In this document: positions 16,495-24,523 of the stretch, piece by piece | Numbering within the stretch: the stretch's first letter is position 1 | How the letters are laid out: each line of letters starts with the position of its first letter | Assembly (NCBI GenBank): GCA_004134985.1 | Contig: REGQ01000016.1 | Coordinates: forward strand, 1 to 64,000 | Direction: 5' to 3' | Origin: Paenibacillaceae bacterium | GTDB lineage: Bacteria; Bacillota; Bacilli; Paenibacillales; Paenibacillaceae | DNA: 64,000 bases | Notes under the pieces: model-generated | The model's database searches: none | The model's input: the letters and a program-made list of their open reading frames with translations, nothing else | Told to the model about the DNA's origin: nothing | Program-made: the position numbers and the translations under genes

Positions 16495-16998
16495 ATGTCT
16501 ATGGCTTCAGCATTATTAGTAATAGCCGGCTTTATGGCCTTCTTATTTATATTCAGCCTGTCCACAGCCAGCGCAAGCATGTCTGCATTTTTGCTAATCG
16601 CCGCTTGTATTCTCGGATTTTTTGCCCTGCTTTTTTACCAAGATGTGAAGCACGGCAGACAGTTGAAGGATTGGCTGTTGTCCAATGCAGACAATATCCG
16701 CAAGTATGGGGATACCTATAACGGAATTCTGGTCGATAGTCAGACGCAATTTATGCAGTACGAAATTTGTTTTTCCTGGGTCTTTTTCTCCTATCGTGCC
16801 AAGTCCAGCTATTACGTGATCGGCTATCATTTCACTCCGCTGTTGAATGTGCTTTTTGGCCTGTTCACTTGTCTGTTCGGCTGGTGGGCATTCCCGATGG
16901 GTCCGGGCTATACGTTGAGTGCGCTTATCCACAATATAACCGCCCGCCCCAAATCGCTGGATACGGTTATGCGAGAGCTCCGCCAACCCGCTTTATAG
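16495..16998 (+). CDS. membrane protein of unknown function
   Basis: A 167-residue protein with a GGGGGGAGG ribosome binding site. Two hydrophobic segments lie at about residues 5-26 and 30-50 and a third pair around 108-135 (NVLFGLFTCLFGWWAFPMGP). Between them is a soluble stretch containing KYGDTYNGILVDSQTQFMQY. I do not recognise the family. It stands just upstream of the repeat island and has no obvious partner. Confidence 0.6.
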   Translation: MSMASALLVIAGFMAFLFIFSLSTASASMSAFLLIAACILGFFALLFYQDVKHGRQLKDWLLSNADNIRKYGDTYNGILVDSQTQFMQYEICFSWVFFSYRAKSSYYVIGYHFTPLLNVLFGLFTCLFGWWAFPMGPGYTLSALIHNITARPKSLDTVMRELRQPAL

Positions 16999-17030
16999 TT
17001 ACCCAGTTGGACTTGCGAAGGGGAGGAAGG

Positions 17031-17300
17031 GGAGCGATTGTTGTATTTCTTACAGCAATCGAGAGAATGGCCGCGACAGCAGTCGAATTGTCGTATTTCT
17101 TACAACAATCCCAAGAATGACCGCGACAGCAGTCGAATTGTTGTATTTCTTACAACAATCGCAAGAATGACCGCGACAGCAGTCGAATTGTCGTATTTCT
17201 TACAACAATCCCAAGAATGACCGCGACAGCAGTCGAATTGTTGTATTTCTTACAACAATCGCAAGAATGACCGCGACAGCAGTCGAATTGTCGTATAAGC
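17031..17300. repeat. 50-bp tandem array carrying a hairpin
   Basis: Five copies of a 50-base unit start at 17071, 17121, 17171, 17221 and 17271 with CCGCGACAGCAGTCGAATTG. Two variants alternate (TCG...CCAAG and TTG...GCAAG), giving a 100-base higher-order period. Each unit contains ATTGTTGTA / TACAACAAT, a perfect or near-perfect nine-base stem with a five-base loop. Looser versions follow at 17341-17425, and the same hairpin occurs at 57998-58022. The array is non-coding by all appearances. Confidence 0.9.
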
Positions 17301-17647
17301 TACACACTTTTACCTGGAGAAAGTCATTTCAAGGAAGAATCGTTGTATAAAGTGCAGCAATTTTACGGAAATTGCCTCCTGCGTGTGGATAAGTTGTACA
17401 AACTACAACAATTCGTCCCCTAGTTTACTTCAGAATGGGTAATAGTAGACAAAACCGGTCTATTTGCATCGTGTCTTGAACAATTTGTGTAGTGGGGAAT
17501 CATAAATCGACGGGCTCGTGCATACACTTTATTTCATTGATCAGCGCGCGTCCCGAGTGTGCAATTTGTGAGTAACTTTTTTGCATAGGGGAGATCGCTT
17601 TATTGTCTTCCCCTTGAGCCAGCTTCGTCACACTGCATGCCTGTTAA

Positions 17648-17880
17648 TCTGTATGATTTTTCATATAGAATTGCTGAAATCATCGCCGATTGATCGATTC
17701 TATATGATTTTTCATATAGAATCGTTGAAATTATCGCCGATGATCCAATTCTATATGATTTTTCATATAGAATCGTTGAAATCAGCGGAGATTGATCCAA
17801 TTCTATATGATTTTTCATATAGAATCGCTGAAATCATCGCCGATGATCCAATTCTATATGATTTTTCATATAGAATCGCA
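17648..17880. repeat. 51-bp array of palindromes
   Basis: Five copies of ATTCTATATGATTTTTCATA plus TAGAAT, a ten-base stem with a six-base loop, occur with starts near 17648, 17698, 17749, 17801 and 17852. They are separated by about 26 bases of similar but not identical sequence (CGCTGAAATCATCGCCGATG-like). Short period, related spacers and the absence of cas genes speak against CRISPR. Confidence 0.9.
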
Positions 17881-17939
17881 AGAATCATGTCCATTTTGAG
17901 GTGCTGACTCTTGCTCCTTTGCTCAGGTACCGTTCGACT

Positions 17940-18395
17940 GGGCAGACTCGCACCCACAAGGTGCTACTGCCCGTTGCACTCGCACCCACAAGGTGCTACT
18001 GCCCGTTGCACTCGCATCCACAGGTGCTGCTGCCCGTTGCACTCGCACCCACAAGTGCTGCTGCCCGTTGCACTCGCACCTACAGTGCTGCTGCCCGTTG
18101 CACTCGCACCTACAGTGCTGCCGCCCATTGCACTCGCACCTACAGTGCTGCTGCCCGTTGCACTCGCATCCACAGGTGCTGCTGCCCGTTGCACTCGCGC
18201 CCACAAGGTGCTGCTGCCCGTTGCATTCGCACCCACAAGTGCTGCTGCCCGTTGCACTCGCACCTACAGTGCTGCCGCCCGTTGCACTCGCACCTACAGT
18301 GCCGATGCCCGTTGAACTCGCATCCACAAGTGCTGCTGCCCGTTGTACTCGCACCTACAAATGCCGTTGCTCTCGTTACCCTCGTTACCCCAGAA
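17940..18395. repeat. 30-32-bp minisatellite, about 14 copies
   Basis: Units of the form GCACTCGCACCCACAAGGTG followed by CTACTGCCCGTT repeat head to tail about 14 times. They differ by one or two bases and by A/AG length changes in the middle. Several reading frames stay open through it, which is a by-product of the repeat; no start, signal or codon pattern favours translation. The last copy degenerates into TCTCGTTACCCTCGTTACCC. Confidence 0.9.
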
Positions 18396-18398
18396 TGA

Positions 18399-18600
18399 CA
18401 GTACTCCAGGCTTACGCTTGGTTTTCCTGCTCCCTTATCGCCCAATTTTAACCTTATTGAGGAGCGATGGAAACGGCTGAAGTCTGATGTGATTAGCAGG
18501 GTGTGCTGCAGCGGGTTTGCAGTGTTTTTCCAAAAATCCATTCTTATAAAGATAAAATTAGAAGTTGCTGCCATAAATTATATGGGGTAATATAAAAATT
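18399..18600. other. non-coding stretch after the repeat island
   Basis: Nothing recognisable was seen between the minisatellite and the leader of the APH-like gene. Confidence 0.4.
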
Positions 18601-18626
18601 AACATATTTTGAAGGGAGTGAGCGGC

Positions 18627-18680
18627 ATGAAACGCCGGGCTATTACTACTTCTGTTATTTATAAGGTGACTCTTAACTGA
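18627..18680 (+). CDS. 17-residue leader peptide MKRRAITTSVIYKVTLN
   Basis: GAAGGGAGTG lies six bases upstream of the ATG. The Lys-Arg-Arg at positions 2-4 fits the R/K-x-R/K pattern at which macrolide-bound ribosomes are known to stall in some leader peptides, but this is only a pattern match. The ORF sits between the repeat island and a terminator and probably has a sensing role. Confidence 0.45.
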   Translation: MKRRAITTSVIYKVTLN

Positions 18681-18783
18681 ATATTGAAGGCAGACATGAG
18701 TCTGCCACTTAAAAGGATATTACTGCTCATTTTCCTGCTATGGAGAGGGTTTATTTGTTTTACTCTCTTTAAGGATTCCAAAG

Positions 18784-18811
18784 ACCGCAGGCATAGCCTT
18801 GCGGTTTTTTT
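18784..18811 (+). terminator. attenuator terminator before the APH-like gene
   Basis: ACCGCA pairs with TGCGGT, with an inner GGC/GCC, followed by seven T. Confidence 0.8.
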
Positions 18812-18875
18812 GCGCGCAAAATTAGGTGTAAGCTGAAAATATAATGTTCACTACTGATGACGAGGAGAATGATCA

Positions 18876-19862
18876 ATGCTGAAATTAAAGTATCTTTTTA
18901 ATAATGAAAATTTGGCCCAAATGCTTTTAGGAAACTGGGAATACGACAAGGAATCTATTGCTATGTTTCAGTATTACAGAATATCTTCGAATGCTATTTA
19001 TCCATTTCAGTTTGAAGGAAACACTCGACTTTTGAGATTTGCCCCAAAAACAGAGAAATGCAAAGAGAATATTTTAGCAGAGCTCGATTTTATCTCTTAT
19101 CTGCGCTCAAGGAATTATGGCGTTCTTGAATCGGTTGTATCAAAAAATGGGGAAGCGCTCGAAGAGGCACAAACTCCATGGGGGGATTACTATGCCTCAG
19201 TATTTAAACGTGTGTCAGGAGTGCAGATGAATACGACAGATTTTAGTGATGACATTGTATTCAGCTATGGGAAAGCATTAGGGCAGCTTCATTATTTATC
19301 CAGTGAATACACCCCTGCCCACTCCAAGAGATGGTCTTACAGTGATGTATTGAGTTGGATTCAGGATGTTTTATTTGATTTCCCACAAGAAAAGGCAGCA
19401 TTAATGGAAGCCAAACGATTACTAGCGTATTTTTCTTCTATTCCGATTACAAAAGTTAATTTTGGACTTATTCATTATGATTTTGAATATGATAATGTCT
19501 TTTATGATGAAGCAACTCACTCCTGTAATGTTATTGATTTCGATGATGCGATGTATCACTGGTACGCAATGGATATCGAACAGGCGCTTGATAGTTTGAA
19601 AAACGCTATTCCAATTGAAGTTTTTAATGAGAAAAAACAATGCTTTTTGGATGGATACCTTACTGAATATACGATTCCAGAGGACTTTTCAACCATTATG
19701 CCAGCGTGCAGAAGGTTCGCTAATTTATATGGGTACGTTCGCTGTCTTCGATCAATGAAAGAAACGTGGGCTAATGAGCCTGAATGGCTAATAAATTTAA
19801 GAGAAAAGTTAACTGAATCGATGGCTGAAGAATCTGTTTGTTTTGGTATGGAAATTCAATAG
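18876..19862 (+). CDS. APH-like phosphotransferase
   Basis: A 328-residue protein of the aminoglycoside-phosphotransferase (protein-kinase-like) fold. The catalytic loop is HYDFEYDNV (about residue 202, HxDxxxxN pattern) and the metal-binding motif VIDFDDA follows about 20 residues later. The N-terminal lobe has FQFEGNTRLLRFAPKTE and an ELDFISYLR helix. GAGGAGA precedes the ATG. Members phosphorylate aminoglycosides, macrolides, choline or other small alcohols; the substrate cannot be read from sequence. The upstream attenuator would suit a resistance gene. Confidence 0.8.
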   Translation: MLKLKYLFNNENLAQMLLGNWEYDKESIAMFQYYRISSNAIYPFQFEGNTRLLRFAPKTEKCKENILAELDFISYLRSRNYGVLESVVSKNGEALEEAQTPWGDYYASVFKRVSGVQMNTTDFSDDIVFSYGKALGQLHYLSSEYTPAHSKRWSYSDVLSWIQDVLFDFPQEKAALMEAKRLLAYFSSIPITKVNFGLIHYDFEYDNVFYDEATHSCNVIDFDDAMYHWYAMDIEQALDSLKNAIPIEVFNEKKQCFLDGYLTEYTIPEDFSTIMPACRRFANLYGYVRCLRSMKETWANEPEWLINLREKLTESMAEESVCFGMEIQ

Positions 19863-20051
19863 AGCATGGAGGGGTCCAAAATGGAGAGATCGGTTTTGTG
19901 TCCATCATGGCATTTGAATGATAAAATAGAATTTCTACAATACCTGCACATGCAAAAGCGTTATTACAAGTAGAAGCAACAATGTTGTGCACAAATAGTT
20001 GCGATTGCAAATTACGGCTGCTCTATACTTCAATTGAGGGGAGGGAAGCAG

Positions 20052-20975
20052 ATGGATTGGCTTGTGAGAATGAACCGGGCAATGGATTACATTGAAATGA
20101 ATTTAACGGGAGAGATTGTACTGGCTGAGGTTGCCCATAAGGCGTGCTGTTCATCCTATCAGTTCCAAAGAACGTTCTCTTTCATTACGAATGTGACGCT
20201 TGCTGAATATATTCGGCGTAGACGGCTTACGCTTGCTGCACTTGAATTGCAAAATAGCGATACGGCCAAAGTGATCGATATTGCGCTTAAATATGGCTAT
20301 GAATCGCCGGTTTCTTTCGCCCGTGCGTTTCAATCGCTGCATGGTGTTACTCCGGCAATGGCACGTCAAGAAGGAATCGCGCTCAAAGCTTTCCCGCGGC
20401 TCTCCTTCCTGATCTCAATTAAAGGGGCAGAGGCGATGAATTATCGTATTGAAACAAAGCAAGCTTTCGAAGTGTTCGGCATTGAACGTGTATTTGAAAC
20501 GAATGGAGACAGCGATGCGGCGTATACCCCGGCACAGCTATGGCAGGAATGCCATGCCAACGGTGAAGTGGAACGGCTTGCAGCCCATGCTGGCGATCTG
20601 CCTTCCTATGTAAACCAGGACTTGTTTAAAGTGCATGGTGCTTGCAGCTACAGGGAAACCGGGAGTGAAACTTTTCCCTATATGCTATGTGCATTTAAGA
20701 GCGCGTCGAGCACTACAGCGGGCTATACAACAGTAACGATTCCCGAACATACGTGGGCAATATTCCCTTCAGTGATGTTCAAGTGGGAGCAATTCGATGA
20801 GACGATTGAGACATTGTACAAGCGATTTTTCTCTGAGTGGCTGCCAACAGCGGAATATGAGCAGGTCGACGGCGCACAGCTCGAAATATACGGCGGAATG
20901 GGCGAGCTTGGTTACGTTGAATTATGGTTTGCCGTCAAGAAGATTGCTTCATCGGAGAGCCTAACTGGAGAATAA
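20052..20975 (+). CDS. AraC-type regulator with GyrI-like effector domain
   Basis: A 307-residue protein; the ATG at 20052 follows GAGGGGAGGGAAGC. The double helix-turn-helix is N-terminal (about residues 5-108: DYIEMNLTGEIVLAEVAHKA, SSYQFQRTFS and YESPVSFARAFQSLHGVTPA). A GyrI-like/BmrR-type ligand-binding domain fills about 135-300 (YRIETKQAFEVFGIERVF, TIPEHTWAIFPS, LEIYGGMG, VELWFAVKK). Such proteins sense hydrophobic or cationic compounds. It may regulate itself or a neighbour such as the APH-like gene; this is not shown by sequence. Confidence 0.85.
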   Translation: MDWLVRMNRAMDYIEMNLTGEIVLAEVAHKACCSSYQFQRTFSFITNVTLAEYIRRRRLTLAALELQNSDTAKVIDIALKYGYESPVSFARAFQSLHGVTPAMARQEGIALKAFPRLSFLISIKGAEAMNYRIETKQAFEVFGIERVFETNGDSDAAYTPAQLWQECHANGEVERLAAHAGDLPSYVNQDLFKVHGACSYRETGSETFPYMLCAFKSASSTTAGYTTVTIPEHTWAIFPSVMFKWEQFDETIETLYKRFFSEWLPTAEYEQVDGAQLEIYGGMGELGYVELWFAVKKIASSESLTGE

Positions 20976-21000
20976 GAAGTTCGGGTTGTCAGACGCACGC

Positions 21001-21041
21001 AGCAGAACATAGGGGAGAAATCTCATAGGTTCTGCTTTTTT
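21001..21041 (+). terminator. terminator after the AraC-type gene
   Basis: AGCAGAAC pairs with GTTCTGCT and a run of T follows. Confidence 0.85.
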
Positions 21042-21175
21042 GTTGTGTCAGGAGAATGGAGAAAGAGCGTGCTCTTATGACGACGAACAAATCCATGCGT
21101 TGCATAATGTGCTATACTAAATGACAGGTAAGTTCCAGGTAGAATCCACATTACATAAGAGAAAGGAGGAATAGG

Positions 21176-21982
21176 ATGAGCGACATTGCATCGCGCAACC
21201 ATGTGCAAGTCATCGGGACGGGTGATCGTACAATCCTGTTTGCTCACGGGTTTGGCTGCGATCAAAGCATGTGGAAATTTATATCGCCTTCTTTTGTGAA
21301 AGATTATCGGCTTATTCTGTTTGATTATGTCGGTTCGGGGCATTCGGACTTAACGGCGTATGCACCCGATAAATATAATTCTCTGCATGGCTACGTGCAG
21401 GATGTGCTGGATATTATCGCGTTCTATGAACTTGAAAAGGTCATTTTCATCGGTCATTCGATCAGTTCCATGATCGGCATGCTGGCTTCCATTGCCCGTC
21501 CGGAAGCATTTGACCGCTTGATTATGATCGGGCCTTCACCATGCTATTTAAATGAGGCGGATGGCTACTGCGGCGGTTTTGAAAAAAGTGATATTATGGA
21601 GCTGCTGGATATGATGGAGATGAACTTCGCGGGCTGGGCCAGCTTCATGGCTCCTTTGGCGATGAACAATCCGGAGCAGCCGATGCTGACGAAAGATTTG
21701 GAGCGGAGCTTTATTTCCACCGATCCCGTGATTGCAAGACAGTTTGCGGAAGTGACCTTCTTCTCCGATCATCGAGCAGATCTGGAGAAGTGTTCGCTGC
21801 CCGTACTCATTCTGCAATGTTCAGATGACAGCATCGTTCCGATTGTCGTGGGCGAATACTTGCATCAGCACCTGAGTAACAGCACTTTCCGCTTGATGGA
21901 GGCCAAGGGGCACTATCCCCATATTAGCCATCCTGAGGAAACCATCCGTTTCATTCAAGAATACCTTAAGGATGCGGATTAG
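21176..21982 (+). CDS. rsbQ: RsbQ-type alpha/beta hydrolase
   Basis: A 268-residue hydrolase very like Bacillus subtilis RsbQ: HGFGCDQSMWKFISPSF, FDYVGSGHSDLTAYAPDKYN, nucleophile Ser95 in GHSISS, an acid at Asp217 or 218 (QCSDDSIVP) and His246 (KGHYPHISHP). RsbQ supplies an unknown small molecule to the PAS domain of the phosphatase RsbP in energy-stress signalling. GAAAGGAGG precedes the ATG. Here the gene is followed after 29 bases by a PAS-GGDEF protein instead of RsbP, so the hydrolase probably feeds that sensor. Confidence 0.88.
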   Translation: MSDIASRNHVQVIGTGDRTILFAHGFGCDQSMWKFISPSFVKDYRLILFDYVGSGHSDLTAYAPDKYNSLHGYVQDVLDIIAFYELEKVIFIGHSISSMIGMLASIARPEAFDRLIMIGPSPCYLNEADGYCGGFEKSDIMELLDMMEMNFAGWASFMAPLAMNNPEQPMLTKDLERSFISTDPVIARQFAEVTFFSDHRADLEKCSLPVLILQCSDDSIVPIVVGEYLHQHLSNSTFRLMEAKGHYPHISHPEETIRFIQEYLKDAD

Positions 21983-22011
21983 AATTACACTGCAATGAGA
22001 GGATTAGAGCA

Positions 22012-22992
22012 ATGGATGATCGATTGAACTATGCGCCATGCGGCTATATTTCCATTACACATGAAGGCGTAATTTCGGCAGTTAATGAAACCTTTCTGCA
22101 CAAAATGGGCTACAAATTGGAAGAGTTGGTCAATAAACATATTGAGTCGATCATGTCGACGGCCAATAAATTGATTTTCCATTCCTACTTTTACCCTTAT
22201 ATAAATTTGGACGGCCAGGTCGATGAATTATTTATTCGCTTAATGGATCGAGAGGGCAGTTCTGTTGCTTATTTGTTAAATGGCAGATGCTGCGAAGTAG
22301 CTGGTGAACAAATGATCGACTGTATTCTGGTTCCAATGGGTAAGCGGATTCATTACGAAATGGAGCTGCGCACAGCCAAGCGGCAGATTGAAGAAGCCTA
22401 CCGGGAGAGCGACCAGGCGCTTATCAAGCTGAAGTTAATTCATGCGGAAATCGAGCAAAAGCAGGCAGAGTTGATGGAGATGAACGCCATTCTGGTCGAA
22501 TTGTCTGTAACAGATAAACTGACCGGATTGCGAAACAGGCGGTTTTTTCAGGAAAAGCTGGAGGAGCAGCTTCGTTTGTATGAAGAGACGCGGCGTTCGT
22601 TTTCGCTGCTAATTGTAGACATTGACTACTTTAAAAAAGTAAATGATACGTATGGGCATCCGATGGGCGACTATGTGCTGGAGAAACTGGCGAATATCTT
22701 GAAGCTGCATGCGCGCAAAGAGGATATTCCCGCAAGGTATGGCGGGGAAGAATTTGTCGTCATCCTGCCCGATACCGGTATGGAGGAAGCACGTTCGATT
22801 GCCGAAAGTATGCGCCTGGCGGTAGCTGAAGCTGTGTGGGAAATCGGCACAGTAACGATCAGTGTCGGCATTGCGACCACAATTCCCGGAGATACGGAGG
22901 CAGCACTGCTGCAACGGGCCGATCAAGCGCTCTATGCTTCGAAGGAGAACGGCCGCAACCGTGTTACCCATAGCAGCGAGCTGGACGAATGA
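22012..22992 (+). CDS. PAS-GGDEF diguanylate cyclase
   Basis: A 326-residue soluble protein. A PAS domain occupies about residues 5-110 (YAPCGYISITHEGVISAVNE, HKMGYKLEELVNKHI), a coiled coil follows (about 115-165), and the GGDEF domain fills 168-320 with DKLTGLRNRR, DIDYFKKVNDTYGH and GGEEF at 244-248. The inhibitory I-site RxxD is present (RKED, 235-238, five residues before GGEEF). It should make cyclic di-GMP from GTP with product inhibition. No EAL domain. The adjacent RsbQ-type hydrolase is the likely provider of the PAS ligand. Confidence 0.9.
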   Translation: MDDRLNYAPCGYISITHEGVISAVNETFLHKMGYKLEELVNKHIESIMSTANKLIFHSYFYPYINLDGQVDELFIRLMDREGSSVAYLLNGRCCEVAGEQMIDCILVPMGKRIHYEMELRTAKRQIEEAYRESDQALIKLKLIHAEIEQKQAELMEMNAILVELSVTDKLTGLRNRRFFQEKLEEQLRLYEETRRSFSLLIVDIDYFKKVNDTYGHPMGDYVLEKLANILKLHARKEDIPARYGGEEFVVILPDTGMEEARSIAESMRLAVAEAVWEIGTVTISVGIATTIPGDTEAALLQRADQALYASKENGRNRVTHSSELDE

Positions 22993-23041
22993 TCGAGCGT
23001 ACTTGTTCGATCATTCGTGAATCGTCCGCCGCGGCAGCCTG

Positions 23042-23086
23042 AAACCTCCTAGCCATCGGTTAAAACCGAGGCCGGAGGTTTTTTTC
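23042..23086 (+). terminator. terminator after the RsbQ/GGDEF operon
   Basis: AAACCTCC pairs with GGAGGTTT with an inner GGTT/AACC hairpin; a T-run follows. Confidence 0.9.
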
Positions 23087-23135
23087 ATTGTTGGGAGCTG
23101 CGCGCGGTGAAGAAACGGGTGGGATTTCGCGGCAC

Positions 23136-23170
23136 TTGACAGTTCGAACTGTAACCAATAAAATTACAGT
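23136..23170 (+). promoter_or_regulatory. promoter with palindromic operators for the ene-reductase
   Basis: TTGACA (23136-23141) and TAAAAT (23159-23164) are 17 bases apart. A perfect 14-base palindrome ACAGTTCGAACTGT (23139-23152) overlaps the -35 box, and ACTGTAA / TTACAGT (23148-23154, 23164-23170) flank the -10 box. Two overlapping dyads in a promoter indicate repressor control, as known for ene-reductases under MarR/HxlR-type thiol- or quinone-sensing repressors; no such regulator gene is next to it. Confidence 0.7.
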
Positions 23171-23197
23171 ATTACTTTAACTTGGGAGGCGATTTAC

Positions 23198-24325
23198 ATG
23201 TCCATTGATCAACAAGCCGCTTCACCGGCAACAGCCCCTTTATTTACACCGCTCCAGCTTGGCAGCTTAACGCTTCCCAACCGGATCGTCATGGCTCCAA
23301 TGACACGGGGATTTTCACCGAACGGCGTGCCTGGCTCTGATGTAGCCGCCTATTATCGCAGAAGGGCAGCGCACGGCGTCGGCCTGATCGTCACGGAGGG
23401 CACGCCAATCGATCATACCGCATCGGCAGCCAGTCCCAACTGGCCTTCCTTCTACGGTCAGGCAGCACTGGAGGGCTGGGCGCATGTTGTCTCAGAGGTG
23501 CACGAGGCTGGCGGACGCATCATCCCGCAGCTCTGGCATGTCGGCACGACCCGCAAGCCGGGCAGTCTCCCGAATCCGGCATCGTCCCCGGTGGGTCCAT
23601 CCGGCTTAACTGCTGCCGGAGAGCAGGTAAATGAGCCGCTTGGTGAAGCGGAAATTGCCGATATTATTGCGGCCTTCGCACGGGCGGCATCCGATGCCAA
23701 GCGCATCGGCTTTGATGGCATCGAACTGCATGGTGCGCATGGCTACCTCATCGACCAGTTTTTCTGGGACAAGACGAACAAGCGAACCGACCGTTACGGC
23801 GGCAGTCTTGTTGCGCGTACGCGCTTTGCGGCCGAAGTTATTGCCGCATGCCGCCGTGCCGTAGGTTCCGACTTCCCGATCGTATTTCGCTTCTCACAAT
23901 GGAAGGCCGGAAATTATGATGTCAAGCTGGCTGTTTCTCCCGATGAGCTTGCGCAATTTCTGGCTCCGCTTGTCGACGCTGGGGTTGATATCTTCCACTG
24001 TTCAACCAGACGGTTCTGGGAGCCGGAATTTGCAGGTTCCAGCCTCAATCTGGCAGGCTGGACGAAGAAGCTGACCGGCCTGCCGACCATTACCGTCGGT
24101 TCGGTCAGTCTGAACAAGGAGTTCACGAGCAGTGCCGAGGATAAGAATGAGCAAGATGCCAGCAATATTGCCGAATTGGTTCACCGCTTCAAGCAAAATG
24201 AATTCGACCTGGTGGCGGTTGGCCGGGCGCTGCTTGCTGATCCTGCCTGGACGGAGAAGCTTCACACTGGACAATATGAAGCGATTGCGCCCTATACAGC
24301 CGAGGCTGCCAGCCGGTTGTACTAA
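23198..24325 (+). CDS. Old Yellow Enzyme-family ene-reductase
   Basis: A 375-residue FMN-dependent NAD(P)H oxidoreductase. It opens with FTPLQLGSLTLPNRIVMAPM, has the substrate-binding pair His-Gly-Ala-His in ELHGAHGYLIDQFFWDKTNK, RTDRYGGS, and ends with VAVGRALLADPAWTEK. These enzymes reduce activated C=C bonds of electrophiles and nitro compounds. GGGAGGCG precedes the ATG. The promoter carries clear operators, so induction by reactive electrophiles is plausible. It is a single-gene unit. Confidence 0.92.
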   Translation: MSIDQQAASPATAPLFTPLQLGSLTLPNRIVMAPMTRGFSPNGVPGSDVAAYYRRRAAHGVGLIVTEGTPIDHTASAASPNWPSFYGQAALEGWAHVVSEVHEAGGRIIPQLWHVGTTRKPGSLPNPASSPVGPSGLTAAGEQVNEPLGEAEIADIIAAFARAASDAKRIGFDGIELHGAHGYLIDQFFWDKTNKRTDRYGGSLVARTRFAAEVIAACRRAVGSDFPIVFRFSQWKAGNYDVKLAVSPDELAQFLAPLVDAGVDIFHCSTRRFWEPEFAGSSLNLAGWTKKLTGLPTITVGSVSLNKEFTSSAEDKNEQDASNIAELVHRFKQNEFDLVAVGRALLADPAWTEKLHTGQYEAIAPYTAEAASRLY

Positions 24326-24338
24326 TAATAAAAAATAA

Positions 24339-24386
24339 CAAACACAATGGGCAATCGCGCGAGATGGCGATTGCCCATTGTGTTTG
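24339..24386 (-). terminator. 20-bp perfect stem-loop between convergent genes
   Basis: CAAACACAATGGGCAATCGC at 24339-24358 is exactly complementary to 24367-24386, with an eight-base loop. On the minus strand a T-rich run follows, so it may back up termination from the acetamidase gene; on the plus strand there is no T-run directly after it. It would also protect 3' ends. Confidence 0.65.
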
Positions 24387-24475
24387 GACTCCTGTGCTTG
24401 AAGCTGATGATATGCAAAAAAATGCGTATAAGGTTGGTTAAATTCAGCTTTTGTTTGAACATAGGGCCACGCGCA

Positions 24476-24505
24476 AAAGCCGTGATGAACATCTGTCCAT
24501 CACGG
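24476..24505 (-). terminator. terminator of the acetamidase gene
   Basis: On the minus strand GCCGTGATG and CATCACGGC pair and TTTT follows, about 20 bases after the stop. Confidence 0.75.
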
Positions 24506-24523
24506 CCGAAAAGCGATATTAAA

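Larger units (their letters stand above)
18611..18811 (+). promoter_or_regulatory. leader-peptide attenuator of the APH-like gene
   Basis: The leader holds a 17-codon ORF with its own ribosome binding site (18627-18680), a perfect hairpin eight bases after its stop (GGCAGAC / GTCTGCC, 18689-18706), a weaker GAGAG/CTCTC pairing, and an intrinsic terminator (18784-18811). The kinase gene starts 65 bases later. This order (short ORF, hairpin, terminator, resistance-like gene) parallels the leader at 11710. Confidence 0.55.

Noticed and set aside
17648-18395. CRISPR array
   Set aside because: The repeats are tandem or have related spacers, the 51-bp palindrome is separated by near-identical sequence, and there are no cas genes in the window.
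17901-18574. Repetitive His/Cys/Pro-rich or Ser/Gly-rich proteins from the long open frames
   Set aside because: Several frames on both strands are open only because the 30-32-bp unit lacks stops; there is no ribosome binding site or signal, and unit length changes shift the frame.
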